DNA of 64,000 bases from Candidatus Delongbacteria bacterium (GCA_041675285.1 JBAYTZ010000016.1:26091-90090), one strand, 5' to 3'; shown: positions 51,541 through 60,568, numbered from the stretch's first letter. The notes: a model not told the origin generated them from the sequence alone. Program-made: numbers and translations.

Positions 51541-54465
51541 ATGCGTCGGACGATTGATTGCCCCACGGCCCCATGTGCCCTGCCGCGCCTGCGCAGCAGT
51601 CTCATGTTGCCGGCCCTGGCGTTGCTGGTCGCCACGAGCGCGGCGGAGATTCGCTATGAGGTCACGGTGTTGCCCTCAGGGGGACCTTACTCGTACTCGC
51701 TGGCGGCGGGAATCAACGAGTCCGGCCAAGTGGTGGGATCCGCAGCCAATGCCGACGGGCTGATCCAGGCGGCTGTTTGGACCGATGGTCAGGTTTCCAT
51801 CCTGGGCGGGCTCTACGGACTGTCCTCCAGGGGCTATGCCATCAACGACTCGGGCCACGTGGCGGGCTGGAGCGACGTGCCGGTGTTCACCTCGCAGGGC
51901 CAGGCCTTCAAGTGGGCGAACGGCGTCTTCACCGAACTGGAAACCCTGGGCGGCATCACCAGTTGGGCTAGCGGCATCAACAACCACGGTATGGTCTGCG
52001 GCGTGGCGCAAGTGGAGAGCTCCGATGTCCGTCACGCCGTGGCATGGGACAACGCGGGTACTCTCTTCGTCGTGCAAGAATTCAGCGGCGCTTCGGCCAT
52101 CAACAGGATCGGCCAGGTGACATGTACGGTGGTCGAGGAAATGGTTTGCGCGGATGGGGTGACCGGTTGGGTGGGGCAGGGCGCCATCTGGCCTGGCCCG
52201 GTACCCTTGGGCATGCTGGGCATGGCAAGCGGCAGCCAAGCCCTGGCCATCAACGACCTGGGACAGGCGGTGGGCCATTCGGCGCGCAACGATGCCTATT
52301 GCGGCGGTGGGGGGGATGTCCGCGATTGGTTGGGAACTGCGGCCGTGCTCTTTGACAACGGCTCCTTGGTGGACCTGGGTCTCCTTGACGGCGTCGTCGG
52401 TTTTGATCAAGCCTTGGCCTTGAACAACCGCGGCCAGGTGGTGGGCTCGGCCATGGACAACACAACGGCCTTCCTCTGGGAGGACGGCGTAATGACCGAC
52501 TTGAACGAGCTGGTGGATCCCGCCCTGGGCCTTCACTTGAGCAGCGCCGTGGGCATCAATGACCGCGGGCAGATCGTCTGCAACGACACCTGGTTGGGTC
52601 AGGCCGTGCTGCTCACTCCCATCGAGACCCGTCCGCCCGTGCTGGTGCTGCCGGGCATCGCCGCCACCTATGCGGCCGACGAGAACGACCTGGGCCCGTG
52701 GCTGTTCCAGCGGGGCATCCATCCCAGCGGAATGCAGATCGATCCGCTGGGCCACTTCTACGATGACCTGCTGCAGACCTTGGACAACGCCGGCTACACC
52801 CCGGGCGAGGACCTGTTCGCCGCCACCTACGACTGGCGTGTCACGCCGGCGCCCGTGGACGGCGTCTTCGATGGCGTAGTCAGCGGCCTCAGCGCCGCCG
52901 CCATCACCGACGGCGGCTTCGAGTACGGGGTGGATTACCTGGGCTACTGGCTGATGCAGGCCATGGATGCCTGGGAGACCGCCCACCCCGGCGACACCCT
53001 GCGGGAAGTGGACCTCATCGCCCACTCCACCGGCGGACTGGTGGCCCGGGCCTACCTGCAGAGCGCGGCGCGGGGCGGCCTGCTGCCCGACGGGCGGCGC
53101 CTGCCGGAGGTGCGCAAACTGATCATGGTGGGGGTGCCCAACCGCGGCGCCTCCAAGGTCTGGAACCCCCTGCACGACGACTGGGGCGTGGACGTCTCCT
53201 TCCAGCTGGTGCTCTCCAAGATGATCAACCTGGCCTTCCAGAAAGTGCTGGACGGCGCGGTGGTGAGCGGCCCCGACGGCGACATCGACCTGCAGTCCCT
53301 GCTGGCCTGCGGTGAGGACCTGAAGGTCTGCTTCCTGCGCGCCTACGTGCCCACCATCCACTCGCTGCTGGCCACCTTCCCCTTCCTGGACACGGGTGCG
53401 GGCTTCCAGGATGTGAACGCCATCCCGGAGCTGCGCAACGGCCTGATCCTTGATCTCAACGCGGGACTGGACCTCCAGCTGAACGGCGATCCCAACTCCT
53501 TCGCCGACCACGCCCAGACCACGGTGATCCACGCCACTAGTGAGGCCACGCCGCGCCTGGTGGTGGAGCGGCTGGGCGAGGCGGGCGGCGAGAACGCGCT
53601 GGTCTCCTTCGACGCCTTCGCTTCCCGGGACGCCCTGCCTGGCGAGTTGTGGTACGAGGACCTGATCCCCTCCGTGGCCGGCGACGGCACGGTGCCGCTG
53701 ATCAGTTCCATGGAGCAGTTCGTGGGCGACGCCCGGGTGACGCTGAGTCCCTACACGCGGAACGTCAACACCCTGGAGGACGTCAGCCACTGCGGCATGC
53801 TGTTCAACACCCAGGTGCAGGAGGAGATCCTGACCATCCTGGGCGCCTCCTTCGGGCCGGAGGACATCTCCACCGGCCTGCACGCGGAGTTTGCCACCAC
53901 CTTGTCCACGGCGACGAACATTGCCGCCAACATCGTGGGCGGCAACATCCTGGTCGCGCATCTGGATCCGGTGGAGGGCTTCGTGGTGGATGGCCAGGGC
54001 CGCCGGCTGGGCTGGAGCGCCGCCACGGGCACCCTGACTGAGATCCCCAACAGCCGCTGGTTCGGCGACGGCGACGGGCAGGGCTGGGTGTTCGGCCCGC
54101 TGGTGGAGCCGGTCACGCTGCAGCTGACCGGGCAGGGCGGGGATCACTACGCCCAGGTGAGCATCGTCGGTGGCGGGGGACAGAACGGGCTGGTGAGCAG
54201 CGGTCCCCTGGCTGTGGGAGAACAGCGCAGCCTGGCTGTGCCCTTCCCGCAGCCGGATTCCCCCGTGGTGGACATTGCCTGGACGGCGCCTGGACAGGTG
54301 AGCCTGACCTGGGCGCCGGTGGCGGGCGCGACGAGCTACACCGTGCTGGGCGCCCCCACCATGGCCGGACCCTGGACGCCGCTGCTGACGACCCCCGGCA
54401 CCTCGACGACGCTGATGATCCTGGACGACGAGCTGCGCCTGTTCCGTGTGACCGCCGGCAGCTGA
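51541..54465 (+). CDS. Secreted lipase-like alpha/beta hydrolase with N-terminal HAF repeats
   Basis: 974 residues: signal peptide (LMLPALALLVATSAAE). HAF-type repeats follow to about residue 360, marked by INESGQVVGSA, INDSGHVAGWS, INDLGQAVGHS and LNNRGQVVGSA. Then comes an LCAT/lipase-like hydrolase (PVLVLPGIAATYA, nucleophile elbow IAHSTGGLVARAY with Ser496, a likely His in EDVSHCGML). The C-terminus is a Fn-like module (VSLTWAPVAGATSYTVLGAP...LRLFRVTAGS) close to that of the upstream protease. TCAGGAGAAACAGG precedes the ATG. Probably cleaves esters outside the cell. Confidence 0.8.
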   Translation: MRRTIDCPTAPCALPRLRSSLMLPALALLVATSAAEIRYEVTVLPSGGPYSYSLAAGINESGQVVGSAANADGLIQAAVWTDGQVSILGGLYGLSSRGYAINDSGHVAGWSDVPVFTSQGQAFKWANGVFTELETLGGITSWASGINNHGMVCGVAQVESSDVRHAVAWDNAGTLFVVQEFSGASAINRIGQVTCTVVEEMVCADGVTGWVGQGAIWPGPVPLGMLGMASGSQALAINDLGQAVGHSARNDAYCGGGGDVRDWLGTAAVLFDNGSLVDLGLLDGVVGFDQALALNNRGQVVGSAMDNTTAFLWEDGVMTDLNELVDPALGLHLSSAVGINDRGQIVCNDTWLGQAVLLTPIETRPPVLVLPGIAATYAADENDLGPWLFQRGIHPSGMQIDPLGHFYDDLLQTLDNAGYTPGEDLFAATYDWRVTPAPVDGVFDGVVSGLSAAAITDGGFEYGVDYLGYWLMQAMDAWETAHPGDTLREVDLIAHSTGGLVARAYLQSAARGGLLPDGRRLPEVRKLIMVGVPNRGASKVWNPLHDDWGVDVSFQLVLSKMINLAFQKVLDGAVVSGPDGDIDLQSLLACGEDLKVCFLRAYVPTIHSLLATFPFLDTGAGFQDVNAIPELRNGLILDLNAGLDLQLNGDPNSFADHAQTTVIHATSEATPRLVVERLGEAGGENALVSFDAFASRDALPGELWYEDLIPSVAGDGTVPLISSMEQFVGDARVTLSPYTRNVNTLEDVSHCGMLFNTQVQEEILTILGASFGPEDISTGLHAEFATTLSTATNIAANIVGGNILVAHLDPVEGFVVDGQGRRLGWSAATGTLTEIPNSRWFGDGDGQGWVFGPLVEPVTLQLTGQGGDHYAQVSIVGGGGQNGLVSSGPLAVGEQRSLAVPFPQPDSPVVDIAWTAPGQVSLTWAPVAGATSYTVLGAPTMAGPWTPLLTTPGTSTTLMILDDELRLFRVTAGS

Positions 54466-54487
54466 GCGCGCATCCGTGACACAAACC

Positions 54488-54525
54488 GGGCCGCCTTTCC
54501 CTGGGGAAGGGCGGCCCCTTCTCTT
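54488..54525 (+). terminator. Rho-independent terminator
   Basis: Stem GGGCCGCC/GGCGGCCC with further pairing TTTCCC/GGGGAA inside, followed by a pyrimidine run CTTCTCTT. It lies between convergent genes. Confidence 0.75.
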
Positions 54526-54547
54526 GTGGCCAGCCGGGATGCCGGGT

Positions 54548-56485
54548 TCAGGCGCCGGCGGAGTCGGCCGGGCCCGGGCGGGGGACGACCTCCTCTTCAA
54601 TCAGCAGCAGCGAGACGGGCAGGCCGCGCTCCAGCAGCCAGTCCAGCCACAGGCGCTGGGCCAGGAACAGGCGGTCCCCCGGGCCCTTCACTTCGACCAG
54701 TTGCCACTCCAGCGGGCGGTCCGGGCCGCCCTCCCGCCAGAGCAGCAGGTCCGGCAGGCCGTGACCCAGCTCGCCGGGCTCGCGCAGCAGCCCCTCGCAC
54801 AACTCGGCCAGCGGCCGGCCGGGCAGGACCTCCAGCAGGACCTCCAGCCCGCGCCGCCACCGTTCGGGATCGTGCCCGCCCGGCTCCGTGCCGGGCTGGA
54901 ACACGCTCCAGTTGACCAGCGGATTCTGCAGCCCGGCCTTGGAGTGCAGACGCTCGCGCACGCCGGCGCGATGGCGTTCGCGCAGCAGGCGCGTGCGCAG
55001 CCGACGCCACTCCTCCGCCCGGCGCTCCAGGAAGCCCGGTCGTCCCCAGTCCAGCGGCGCGGCGTGGAAGCGGTGCAGGAAGGCGCCCGGCGCGGGGGCG
55101 AAGATCAGATTCCAGGCCACCAGCCCCACCAGCGCGCGGGGCAGCAGATTCTCCACGTGCAGGCCCTGCCAGCCGTCGTGGGCGAAGCGCGTCAGCGCCA
55201 GTTCCTCCACGCAGAGCGCGGCCCCGGATTCGGCCTGGAGCAGGGTCCGCCCGCCGGCGTGACCCGGGTGGCGCAACTGGCTCCAGCGCAGGACGGGCGG
55301 CTCGCGCAGCGGCCGGGCGCCTCCCAGCCGCTGTTCCAGCTCGCGCCGGATCACCGGACCGGGCTGCTCGGCCAGCGCCTGTCGGCAGGCGGCCTGGGCG
55401 GATTCCTGCCGGCCGCTGTGCCGCAGATTGACCACCAGCCGCAGCCAGGTCTCGCCGCGGCGCCGGCCCTCCACTCCCAGTTCCAGGGCCATGCGCTGCC
55501 AGGCGGCCGCGGCGCCCGGTCGTCCCAGCCGCTCCAACAGGGCAGCGCCCGCCAGTAGGGCTCGCAACCGCGTGCGCCGCAGCTGGGCCGCCCCGTCCTG
55601 GGGCCGGCGGGGCGCCGGCAGGTGGGCGAGCTGCGCCGGCGCGGCCAGCTCCCAACTGGCGCGCAGGAGATCCCGCGCCCGGCGGGCTGGTCCGGGCGGC
55701 AGGCGCAGCCCGCGCCGCCAGCCCTTCAGCTCCCGGCGTAGCTCGTCCAGCTCCTCCTGGAGCCGGTCCAGCCGCGCGCCGGCCTCCAGCAACTCCTCGG
55801 CCTCGGCCCGGGAGTGGATCCAGCCGCCGGTCTCCCTTCCCCCGACCGGCTTGACGGACTCGAAGCGCTGCAGGCCCAATTCCGTCACCACGAACTGCCG
55901 CAGGTCCTGGTGGCGGTTGCCGAAGAAGAGCAGTTCCAGCAGCCGGAAGAGCCCGTGCTGGCGCAGCCGCACCCACTGGTCCAGGTCGGCCAGGGCGCAG
56001 AGCAGCGAGCTGTCCGCCGGCCAGAGCCCCAGCTGGACGAAACCCTCCGCGTGGGAATCCTCACGCAGCAGGGCCTGCAGGCGCCGGCGGGCGGCCTGGG
56101 CGCTGCCGCGCAGGGGCTGTCCGGCCACGCGCAGCAGGTGCAGGCACTCCTCGTGGGTCAGGCCCGCGGCCAGTTCATCCGGCGGTGACCCCGCCGCGGG
56201 CGCGCGCTCCAGCCAGCCCGCCGCCTCCAGCTCGTCCAGCGCCTCGTCCAGCGCCGGGATCTCCGGGTAGCGCAGGCGGCTGTGGCGCAGCCAGCCCTCG
56301 CGCCGCCCGGCCAGCCGCAGTAGCAGCAGGCGCGCGGGCAGTGGCAGGCCGCGGACGGAGCCCAGCCGGGCCCGCTCCTCGTCCGTGAAGAGCGCGCCGT
56401 CCCGGGCCAGCACGGTGTCGGCCAGCAGGAGGAAGTTGCGCAGGTAGTAGGGTTCGCCGGAGCCCGGGGCGCGTGTGTTCGCCAT
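54548..56485 (-). CDS. FAN1-like VRR-NUC nuclease
   Basis: 645 residues with the bacterial FAN1 layout: N-terminal YYLRNFLLLADTVLARDGAL, a long helical and TPR-like middle, and a C-terminal VRR-NUC domain (ELGHGLPDLLLW, WQLVEVKGPGDRLFLAQRLW) giving the D...ExK metal site. FAN1 enzymes cut 5' flap and crosslink-associated DNA structures in repair. The ATG at 56485 lacks a clear ribosome site. It is convergent with the lipase gene and divergent from the next gene; no repair partners nearby. Confidence 0.85.
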   Translation of the reverse strand: MANTRAPGSGEPYYLRNFLLLADTVLARDGALFTDEERARLGSVRGLPLPARLLLLRLAGRREGWLRHSRLRYPEIPALDEALDELEAAGWLERAPAAGSPPDELAAGLTHEECLHLLRVAGQPLRGSAQAARRRLQALLREDSHAEGFVQLGLWPADSSLLCALADLDQWVRLRQHGLFRLLELLFFGNRHQDLRQFVVTELGLQRFESVKPVGGRETGGWIHSRAEAEELLEAGARLDRLQEELDELRRELKGWRRGLRLPPGPARRARDLLRASWELAAPAQLAHLPAPRRPQDGAAQLRRTRLRALLAGAALLERLGRPGAAAAWQRMALELGVEGRRRGETWLRLVVNLRHSGRQESAQAACRQALAEQPGPVIRRELEQRLGGARPLREPPVLRWSQLRHPGHAGGRTLLQAESGAALCVEELALTRFAHDGWQGLHVENLLPRALVGLVAWNLIFAPAPGAFLHRFHAAPLDWGRPGFLERRAEEWRRLRTRLLRERHRAGVRERLHSKAGLQNPLVNWSVFQPGTEPGGHDPERWRRGLEVLLEVLPGRPLAELCEGLLREPGELGHGLPDLLLWREGGPDRPLEWQLVEVKGPGDRLFLAQRLWLDWLLERGLPVSLLLIEEEVVPRPGPADSAGA

Positions 56486-56604
56486 GGGAAGAAGGTAGGT
56501 TCGTGGCGCCAAAGGGCCGCGGCCGCCGGGCATTTCGCGCTTGCTCCGGCCCGCCGGGAATGGTCTCTTGTGGCCCGACACAACACACAGCCTTCGAGGA
56601 CAGC

Positions 56605-57684
56605 ATGTATCCCCACTCCCGCTCCCCGCGGCGCACCGTCCGTCCGCTGGCCGGCGCCCTGCTCCTGCTCGCACTGGGCACGCCCGCCCAGGCCCTGGTC
56701 TGGGGCCTGAAGACCCACGACCCGGTCTCGGGTCCGCCCGCCCTGCTCTTCTGGCTGGACGAGGCCACGGGCGGCTGGGGCCCGGTGGCGCCCGTCACCG
56801 TCGCCGGCGCGCAGGTGGACGCCGACGGCCTGGCGCAGGACCCCCAGGGCCGCCTGTTCGCCTGGCGCGTGGAGAGCGGCGGCTCCACGCTGCTGCAGCT
56901 GGACTCCGCCACCGCCGCGGGCACGCCTGTCGGCGCGCGGCTGGAGGGCCTGGATGTGCGCGGCGCGACCTTTCTGCTCTCGGGTCGTCTGCTGGTCTTC
57001 GAGAGCGCGGGCTCGGCCCTGCTGGAGATCGATCCGCTGAGCGGCCAGCCGCTGGGCGCGCCCATGCCCGTGCGTGGCCTGGAGCCCGGCGGCGCCTTCC
57101 TCACCGGCGACCTCTGCCAGGACCTGGACGGCTCGCTGCTCTTCGCGCTGGGTGGCGAGGTCTCGCGGCTGGATCCCCGCAGCGGCCGGCGCACGCTCCT
57201 GTTCAACGACACGGCCAATCTGGAGGACGGCCTGCCGCCCTGGAGCGTCGGGCTGGCCCTCTCGCCCCTGGCGCCCGCCGACGGCGCGCTCCACCTGCTG
57301 GATGTGTCACACCACGACGCGCTCTACCGCTACGCCTCCAGCTCGGACTTCACGCGCAGCCTGCTGGTGGGTCACGTGGTGCCCGAGTACAACGCCGGGC
57401 GCGGCGATCTGGCGGCCCTGCCCGCGGCGCGCACGGAGATCACCGCCCTGCGCGTGGCCGATGGAGTGGCCGAGTTGGACGCCTGGTGCCGGGCCGGGTG
57501 CTGGGTGCGCGTGGAGTACACGCCCGGGCTGGCTCCGCCCACCTGGAGCGAAGTCCCCGGCAGCCTGCGCCAGGTGCCCGCCCCGGGCCCGGGAATCGGT
57601 ACCTTCTGCCAGTGGGACAATCTGCCCGCGCCGGGTGCGCAGGGCTTTTGGCGAGTGCTGAGCAGCCGGGAGGATCCGCGATGA
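56605..57684 (+). CDS. Secreted propeller-like hypothetical protein
   Basis: 359 residues: signal peptide (LAGALLLLALGTPAQA), then repeats of the form GLAQDPQGRLFAWRVESGGS and GDLCQDLDGSLLFALGGEVS, as in beta-propellers that bind small ligands or metals. The end (VRVEYTPGLAPPTWSEVPGS...FWRVLSS) is a variant of the terminal Fn-like module of its neighbours. CGAGGACAGC precedes the ATG. It overlaps the SagB-like gene (ATGA), so the two are coupled. Ligand unknown. Confidence 0.65.
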   Translation: MYPHSRSPRRTVRPLAGALLLLALGTPAQALVWGLKTHDPVSGPPALLFWLDEATGGWGPVAPVTVAGAQVDADGLAQDPQGRLFAWRVESGGSTLLQLDSATAAGTPVGARLEGLDVRGATFLLSGRLLVFESAGSALLEIDPLSGQPLGAPMPVRGLEPGGAFLTGDLCQDLDGSLLFALGGEVSRLDPRSGRRTLLFNDTANLEDGLPPWSVGLALSPLAPADGALHLLDVSHHDALYRYASSSDFTRSLLVGHVVPEYNAGRGDLAALPAARTEITALRVADGVAELDAWCRAGCWVRVEYTPGLAPPTWSEVPGSLRQVPAPGPGIGTFCQWDNLPAPGAQGFWRVLSSREDPR

Positions 57685-58442
57685 GCCGCATCGATCGGGA
57701 CTTGGGGCGCTGGTTTTTGACGGACCGCGTGCGCCTGGAGCAGGACTTCAGCCACACGGCGCAGCAGCTGGGCAAGAGCGCGCCGCCCATCGAGAAGCCC
57801 TGCCCGCCGGAGGCACCGCGCACGGCGCTGCCCAAGCCCGGCGAGTGGAACGGCATCGGCGCCGTGCCGGTGGAGAAGGCCCTGGCCGGCCGCGAGAGCC
57901 GCCGCGAGTTCACGGACGAGCCGCTCAGCCTGGACGAGCTGGCCTTCCTGCTCTGGAGCGCCCAGGGCGTCCGCCAGCAGATGGGCACGCGCGCCGTGCT
58001 GCGCACCGCGCCCTCCGCCGGCGCGCGCCACGCCTTCGAGACCTACGTGCTGGTGCTGCGCGTGGCGGGTCTGGCCCCCGGCCTCTACCGCTACCTGAGC
58101 CTGAGCCACGAACTGGCCTTCCTGCGCGCCGTGCCGGAGGCCGCCCAGGCCATTTCCGACGCCACGCTGGGGCAGGATTTCATCGGCGAGGCCGGGGCCG
58201 TGCTGGTCTGGACCACGCTGCCCGAACGGATGGAATGGCGCTACGGCGAGGCGGCTTACAAGGTGATCGCCCTGGATGCCGGCCACCTCTGCCAGAACCT
58301 CTACCTGGCCTGCGAGTGCGTGGGCGCGGGGACCTGCGCCATCGCCGCGTATCACCAGGAGAAGCTGGACGAACTGCTGGGCGTGGACGGACAGGACGAG
58401 TTCGCCCTCTACCTGGCGCCGGTGGGGAAGGTGGAGCGCTAG
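57681..58442 (+). CDS. SagB/ThcOx-type nitroreductase-fold oxidoreductase
   Basis: 253 residues. The SagB-type core is visible: RESRREFTDEPLSLDELAFL, LLWSAQGVR, RTAPSAGARHAFETYVLV, GLYRYLSLSHEL, VIALDAGHLCQNLYL and GAGTCAIAAY. These FMN enzymes include azoline dehydrogenases in peptide-toxin pathways and many stand-alone nitroreductases. No YcaO or precursor peptide gene is nearby, so a stand-alone redox role is more likely. GGGAGGATCCGCG precedes the ATG. Confidence 0.85.
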   Translation: MSRIDRDLGRWFLTDRVRLEQDFSHTAQQLGKSAPPIEKPCPPEAPRTALPKPGEWNGIGAVPVEKALAGRESRREFTDEPLSLDELAFLLWSAQGVRQQMGTRAVLRTAPSAGARHAFETYVLVLRVAGLAPGLYRYLSLSHELAFLRAVPEAAQAISDATLGQDFIGEAGAVLVWTTLPERMEWRYGEAAYKVIALDAGHLCQNLYLACECVGAGTCAIAAYHQEKLDELLGVDGQDEFALYLAPVGKVER

Positions 58443-58472
58443 GGCGCGGCTGGTTTTGATTGGAGACGTGTT

Positions 58473-58502
58473 GGGCGGGGCCTCGGGGGTCCTGCCCTTT
58501 TT
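58473..58502 (+). terminator. Rho-independent terminator
   Basis: Stem GGGCGGG/CCTGCCC (one G-U pair), 11-nt loop, then TTTTT, 30 bp after the oxidoreductase stop. Nothing else is seen in 58503-58697 except short TGACGAG direct repeats. Confidence 0.75.
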
Positions 58503-58697
58503 CGTGGGCGGGCTCTGGCTGGGGTGACGGATGATTGACGGTGGAGCCAGTTCGCGCGGGGCTAGGGGCTGGGGGCACGAAGGTCCGAAGGCTCGAAGAG
58601 TTGAAGAGTGACGAGAGATGAGTGACGAGTGACGGATTGAAGGTGGAATCTGGAACGGCAGTAGATCCTCGCATATGCGACTGTGCTTGCCGAGGGC

Positions 58698-59063
58698 TTA
58701 GGCCTGCTCGCGGTCCTGACGCACTCGGAACTCCGTGATCCGGCGCACCAGCTCCAGCGGCAGCGGCTGGTTGTGCGGGAACTGCATGCTGCCCTTGGCG
58801 GACTTGTAGCCGGCCAGCTCCTCCCGGAAGGCGGCGATGCCCACGGCCCCCGGATAGAAGCCCACGTGCCCGGCGTAGCCGGCGAAGTGCACGAGGTTCT
58901 TCCGCCCCTTGTAGGTCGGGATGCCGTAGGCCATCCCCTCCACCGCCTCGGGCGCGGCCGCCCGGATGACCGCGCGCAGGGCCGCCAGCCGGGCCTGGAT
59001 CTCGGGTGGGAAGGTCGCGAGATAGACATCCACGGGGGATATCGGGGCGGTGGCGGCGGTCAT
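58698..59063 (-). CDS. DUF1801/YdhG-like protein
   Basis: 121 residues: VYLATFPPEIQARLAALRAV, EGMAYGIPTYKG, LVHFAGYAGHVGFYPGA and KGSMQFPHNQPLPLELVRRI are hallmark segments of the DUF1801 (YdhG/frataxin-like) family. It has been linked to iron handling in some bacteria, but its role is uncertain. AAGGAGCATTCTTCC precedes the ATG. It is the last ordinary chromosomal gene before the cassette array. Confidence 0.85.
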   Translation of the reverse strand: MTAATAPISPVDVYLATFPPEIQARLAALRAVIRAAAPEAVEGMAYGIPTYKGRKNLVHFAGYAGHVGFYPGAVGIAAFREELAGYKSAKGSMQFPHNQPLPLELVRRITEFRVRQDREQA

Positions 59064-59255
59064 GGAAGAATGCTCCTTTCGGTCAGGATACCCTCAATCG
59101 GCGCGCAGGGGCGTTCATTTGCTCCGCCGTCGTCATGTCCTGCTTCTCGTCATTCTGAGCCACGGTGGATCAGTCGCGCGACGGTTGATGTGGCGACGGC
59201 CCGCTCCTTTGGTCCCGTCCGAGTCCGCCTCCCGGTTCAGCTCCCGCCCAGGTTT

Positions 59256-59693
59256 CTACAACCACCAACCAGGCCAGTCCGGACGCTGGCCCCACACCAC
59301 CTTGCCTGTGGTTTTGTCCACAATCCACACAGCATGTTTACGAGGCGTACACCAAAAGCAGTATCTCATGCGGAACTGGTAGGTATGCCGGGCTTCCAGC
59401 GTGAGCTCGATCAGACCGGCGGGGTGCGCGCCGAACTGCGCCGGGTAATCTGCGTATTCAATTAGATGTTGTCCCGCCAAAAGCTTCGCCCCCTTGTATC
59501 CCTTGTCCAAGCTGTTTCCATCGATAGATCTGATAACGTCTGGCCGTGTTGACCAGTCAAGCTCCGCGAGCGAATCGTTCCCCGCCTCGGAAGTGCCCAC
59601 AGCGGCCCACTCGCAGTATCCCCAATAGATGGGTGAATAGTGCGAGCAAGAAATCACGACTGACGAGAATAGAATGAAGAGGAGCTTTCTCAT
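59256..59693 (-). CDS. Small lipoprotein, unknown function (cassette gene)
   Basis: 145 residues with a signal ending in the lipobox VISCSH. The rest resembles small lipoproteins with a PEGA-like strand pattern: AKLLAGQHLIEYADYPAQFG, LTLEARHTYQFRMRYCFW, HAVWIVDKTTGKVVWG. AGAAAG-type weak ribosome site. It sits just after a degenerate attC (59704-59844) in minus orientation and is the outermost cassette gene; no attC follows it. Function unknown. Confidence 0.7.
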   Translation of the reverse strand: MRKLLFILFSSVVISCSHYSPIYWGYCEWAAVGTSEAGNDSLAELDWSTRPDVIRSIDGNSLDKGYKGAKLLAGQHLIEYADYPAQFGAHPAGLIELTLEARHTYQFRMRYCFWCTPRKHAVWIVDKTTGKVVWGQRPDWPGWWL

Positions 59694-59703
59694 CGGATTT
59701 GCA

Positions 59704-59844
59704 TGATAACGGTGGCTTCAGCCGCGACGCGCCTGGCGCGGCGCTTGCTTTTCCCATCCGACCTGATTTCTATTCGAGCAAGCAAACACCATGACAGGCG
59801 CGAACTCGGCTATGAGCTCGTGCTGGCAAGCCCCTTGATTAGGA
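59704..59844 (-). other. attC-like recombination site 1 (degenerate cores)
   Basis: Contains the array-specific block TTCAGCCGCGACGCGCCTGG then CGCGGCGCTTGC, the same as sites 3 and 4, and an inner CGGCT mate. The core sites are decayed: minus-strand GTTATCA at one end and TCCTAAT at the other. The vapC stop codon lies inside the latter. Confidence 0.6.
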
Positions 59845-60195
59845 CTGTAAGCCTAATTCAGCGGCGGCGAGGAGCAGTGCTTTGTCGAGTGTCCACAGCT
59901 TGCAGCCAGTCAATTGCGCCGACGCAAGCAGGCTTACATCTGTCCAGCCAAGTCCTCGACCAAAGAGTCTTCTGGCCTCGACGAAGCGTGCAATCTCATC
60001 GAAGGTGACCTTTTGCGCCTCAGGAAGTGCGAATAGCAGCCCCAGAATTTCCGCTCGGTTCCGCAGATTGCCGCACATAAGCTCACCAAGAACCAATTGG
60101 TGCTGAAGGATTTGCCCGGCATCAAGCAGCGTCGCAAGTTGTGGATTCCCACGCCGGAAGTGGTCGATCCAAATGGACGTGTCGGCCAGGATCAT
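59839..60195 (-). CDS. vapC: VapC-type PIN-domain toxin
   Basis: 118 residues with PIN-domain acids: Asp5 in ILADTSIWIDHF, Glu in LVLGELMCGN, and Asp in GWTDVSLLASA with the following TLDKALL. VapC toxins cleave RNA, often initiator tRNA or rRNA. The gene overlaps vapB by 4 bp, and its TAA stop falls within the attC core, the layout expected for a cassette gene. Confidence 0.9.
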   Translation of the reverse strand: MILADTSIWIDHFRRGNPQLATLLDAGQILQHQLVLGELMCGNLRNRAEILGLLFALPEAQKVTFDEIARFVEARRLFGRGLGWTDVSLLASAQLTGCKLWTLDKALLLAAAELGLQS

Positions 60196-60392
60196 GGCAG
60201 CGCCGGAGCTTGCCGACGCGGAATGTCCAGCAACTCGTGCTCCGTTCCACCCAACAGGGCCAGCCGCCGTGCGCTTTCAAGCGCGATCAAGGCTTCCAGT
60301 CCGAGCCGGATGAGCGAGGTTTTCTCCCTCACGCCCGTCAACTTCGCCGCTTGGGCAAGCAGCTGATCATCGATGTTCAGTGTCGTTCTCAT
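60192..60392 (-). CDS. vapB: VapB-type antitoxin
   Basis: 66 residues beginning MRTTLNIDDQLLAQAAKLTG, the standard ribbon-helix-helix start of type II VapB antitoxins, with a C-terminal tail (ELLDIPRRQAPALP) that should wrap the toxin. The ATG at 60392 is chosen over 60398 by family length. An inverted repeat, TGCATCAA/TTGATGCA, lies across the start region and is a likely autoregulatory operator. Confidence 0.85.
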   Translation of the reverse strand: MRTTLNIDDQLLAQAAKLTGVREKTSLIRLGLEALIALESARRLALLGGTEHELLDIPRRQAPALP

Positions 60393-60393
60393 G

Positions 60394-60418
60394 TGCATCA
60401 ATATGCATCTTTGATGCA
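60394..60418 (-). promoter_or_regulatory. Candidate VapBC operator
   Basis: A perfect 8-bp inverted repeat TGCATCAA / TTGATGCA with a 9-bp spacer immediately upstream of vapB, the usual place for the antitoxin's own operator. Confidence 0.45.
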
Positions 60419-60423
60419 GACTT

Positions 60424-60568
60424 GTCAAATCACATGCAGATTTGCTTGCGGCGGGCGCCTGGCGCTGCGCTCGCTTTCCTCCTACCGACAATTCCTTTCC
60501 CTTCAGACTGCAAGCGACGTGACAGGCGCAAAGTCGGCTGCAAGCAATGGCTGCAAGCGATGTTAGAC
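60424..60568 (-). other. attC-like recombination site 2
   Basis: A clear GTTAGAC core (60562-60568) with the AlbA_2 gene's TAA inside it. Inner AAGTCGGCTGCAAGC near 60531 matches site 3. The GCGGCGGGCGCCTGGCGCTG block is a variant of the one in sites 1, 3 and 4. The distal core is degenerate (GTCAAAT near 60424). Confidence 0.65.

Noticed and set aside
57681..58442. Thiopeptide/azoline (TOMM) biosynthetic cluster
   Set aside because: Only a SagB-like gene is present; no YcaO, SagC-like or precursor peptide gene nearby.
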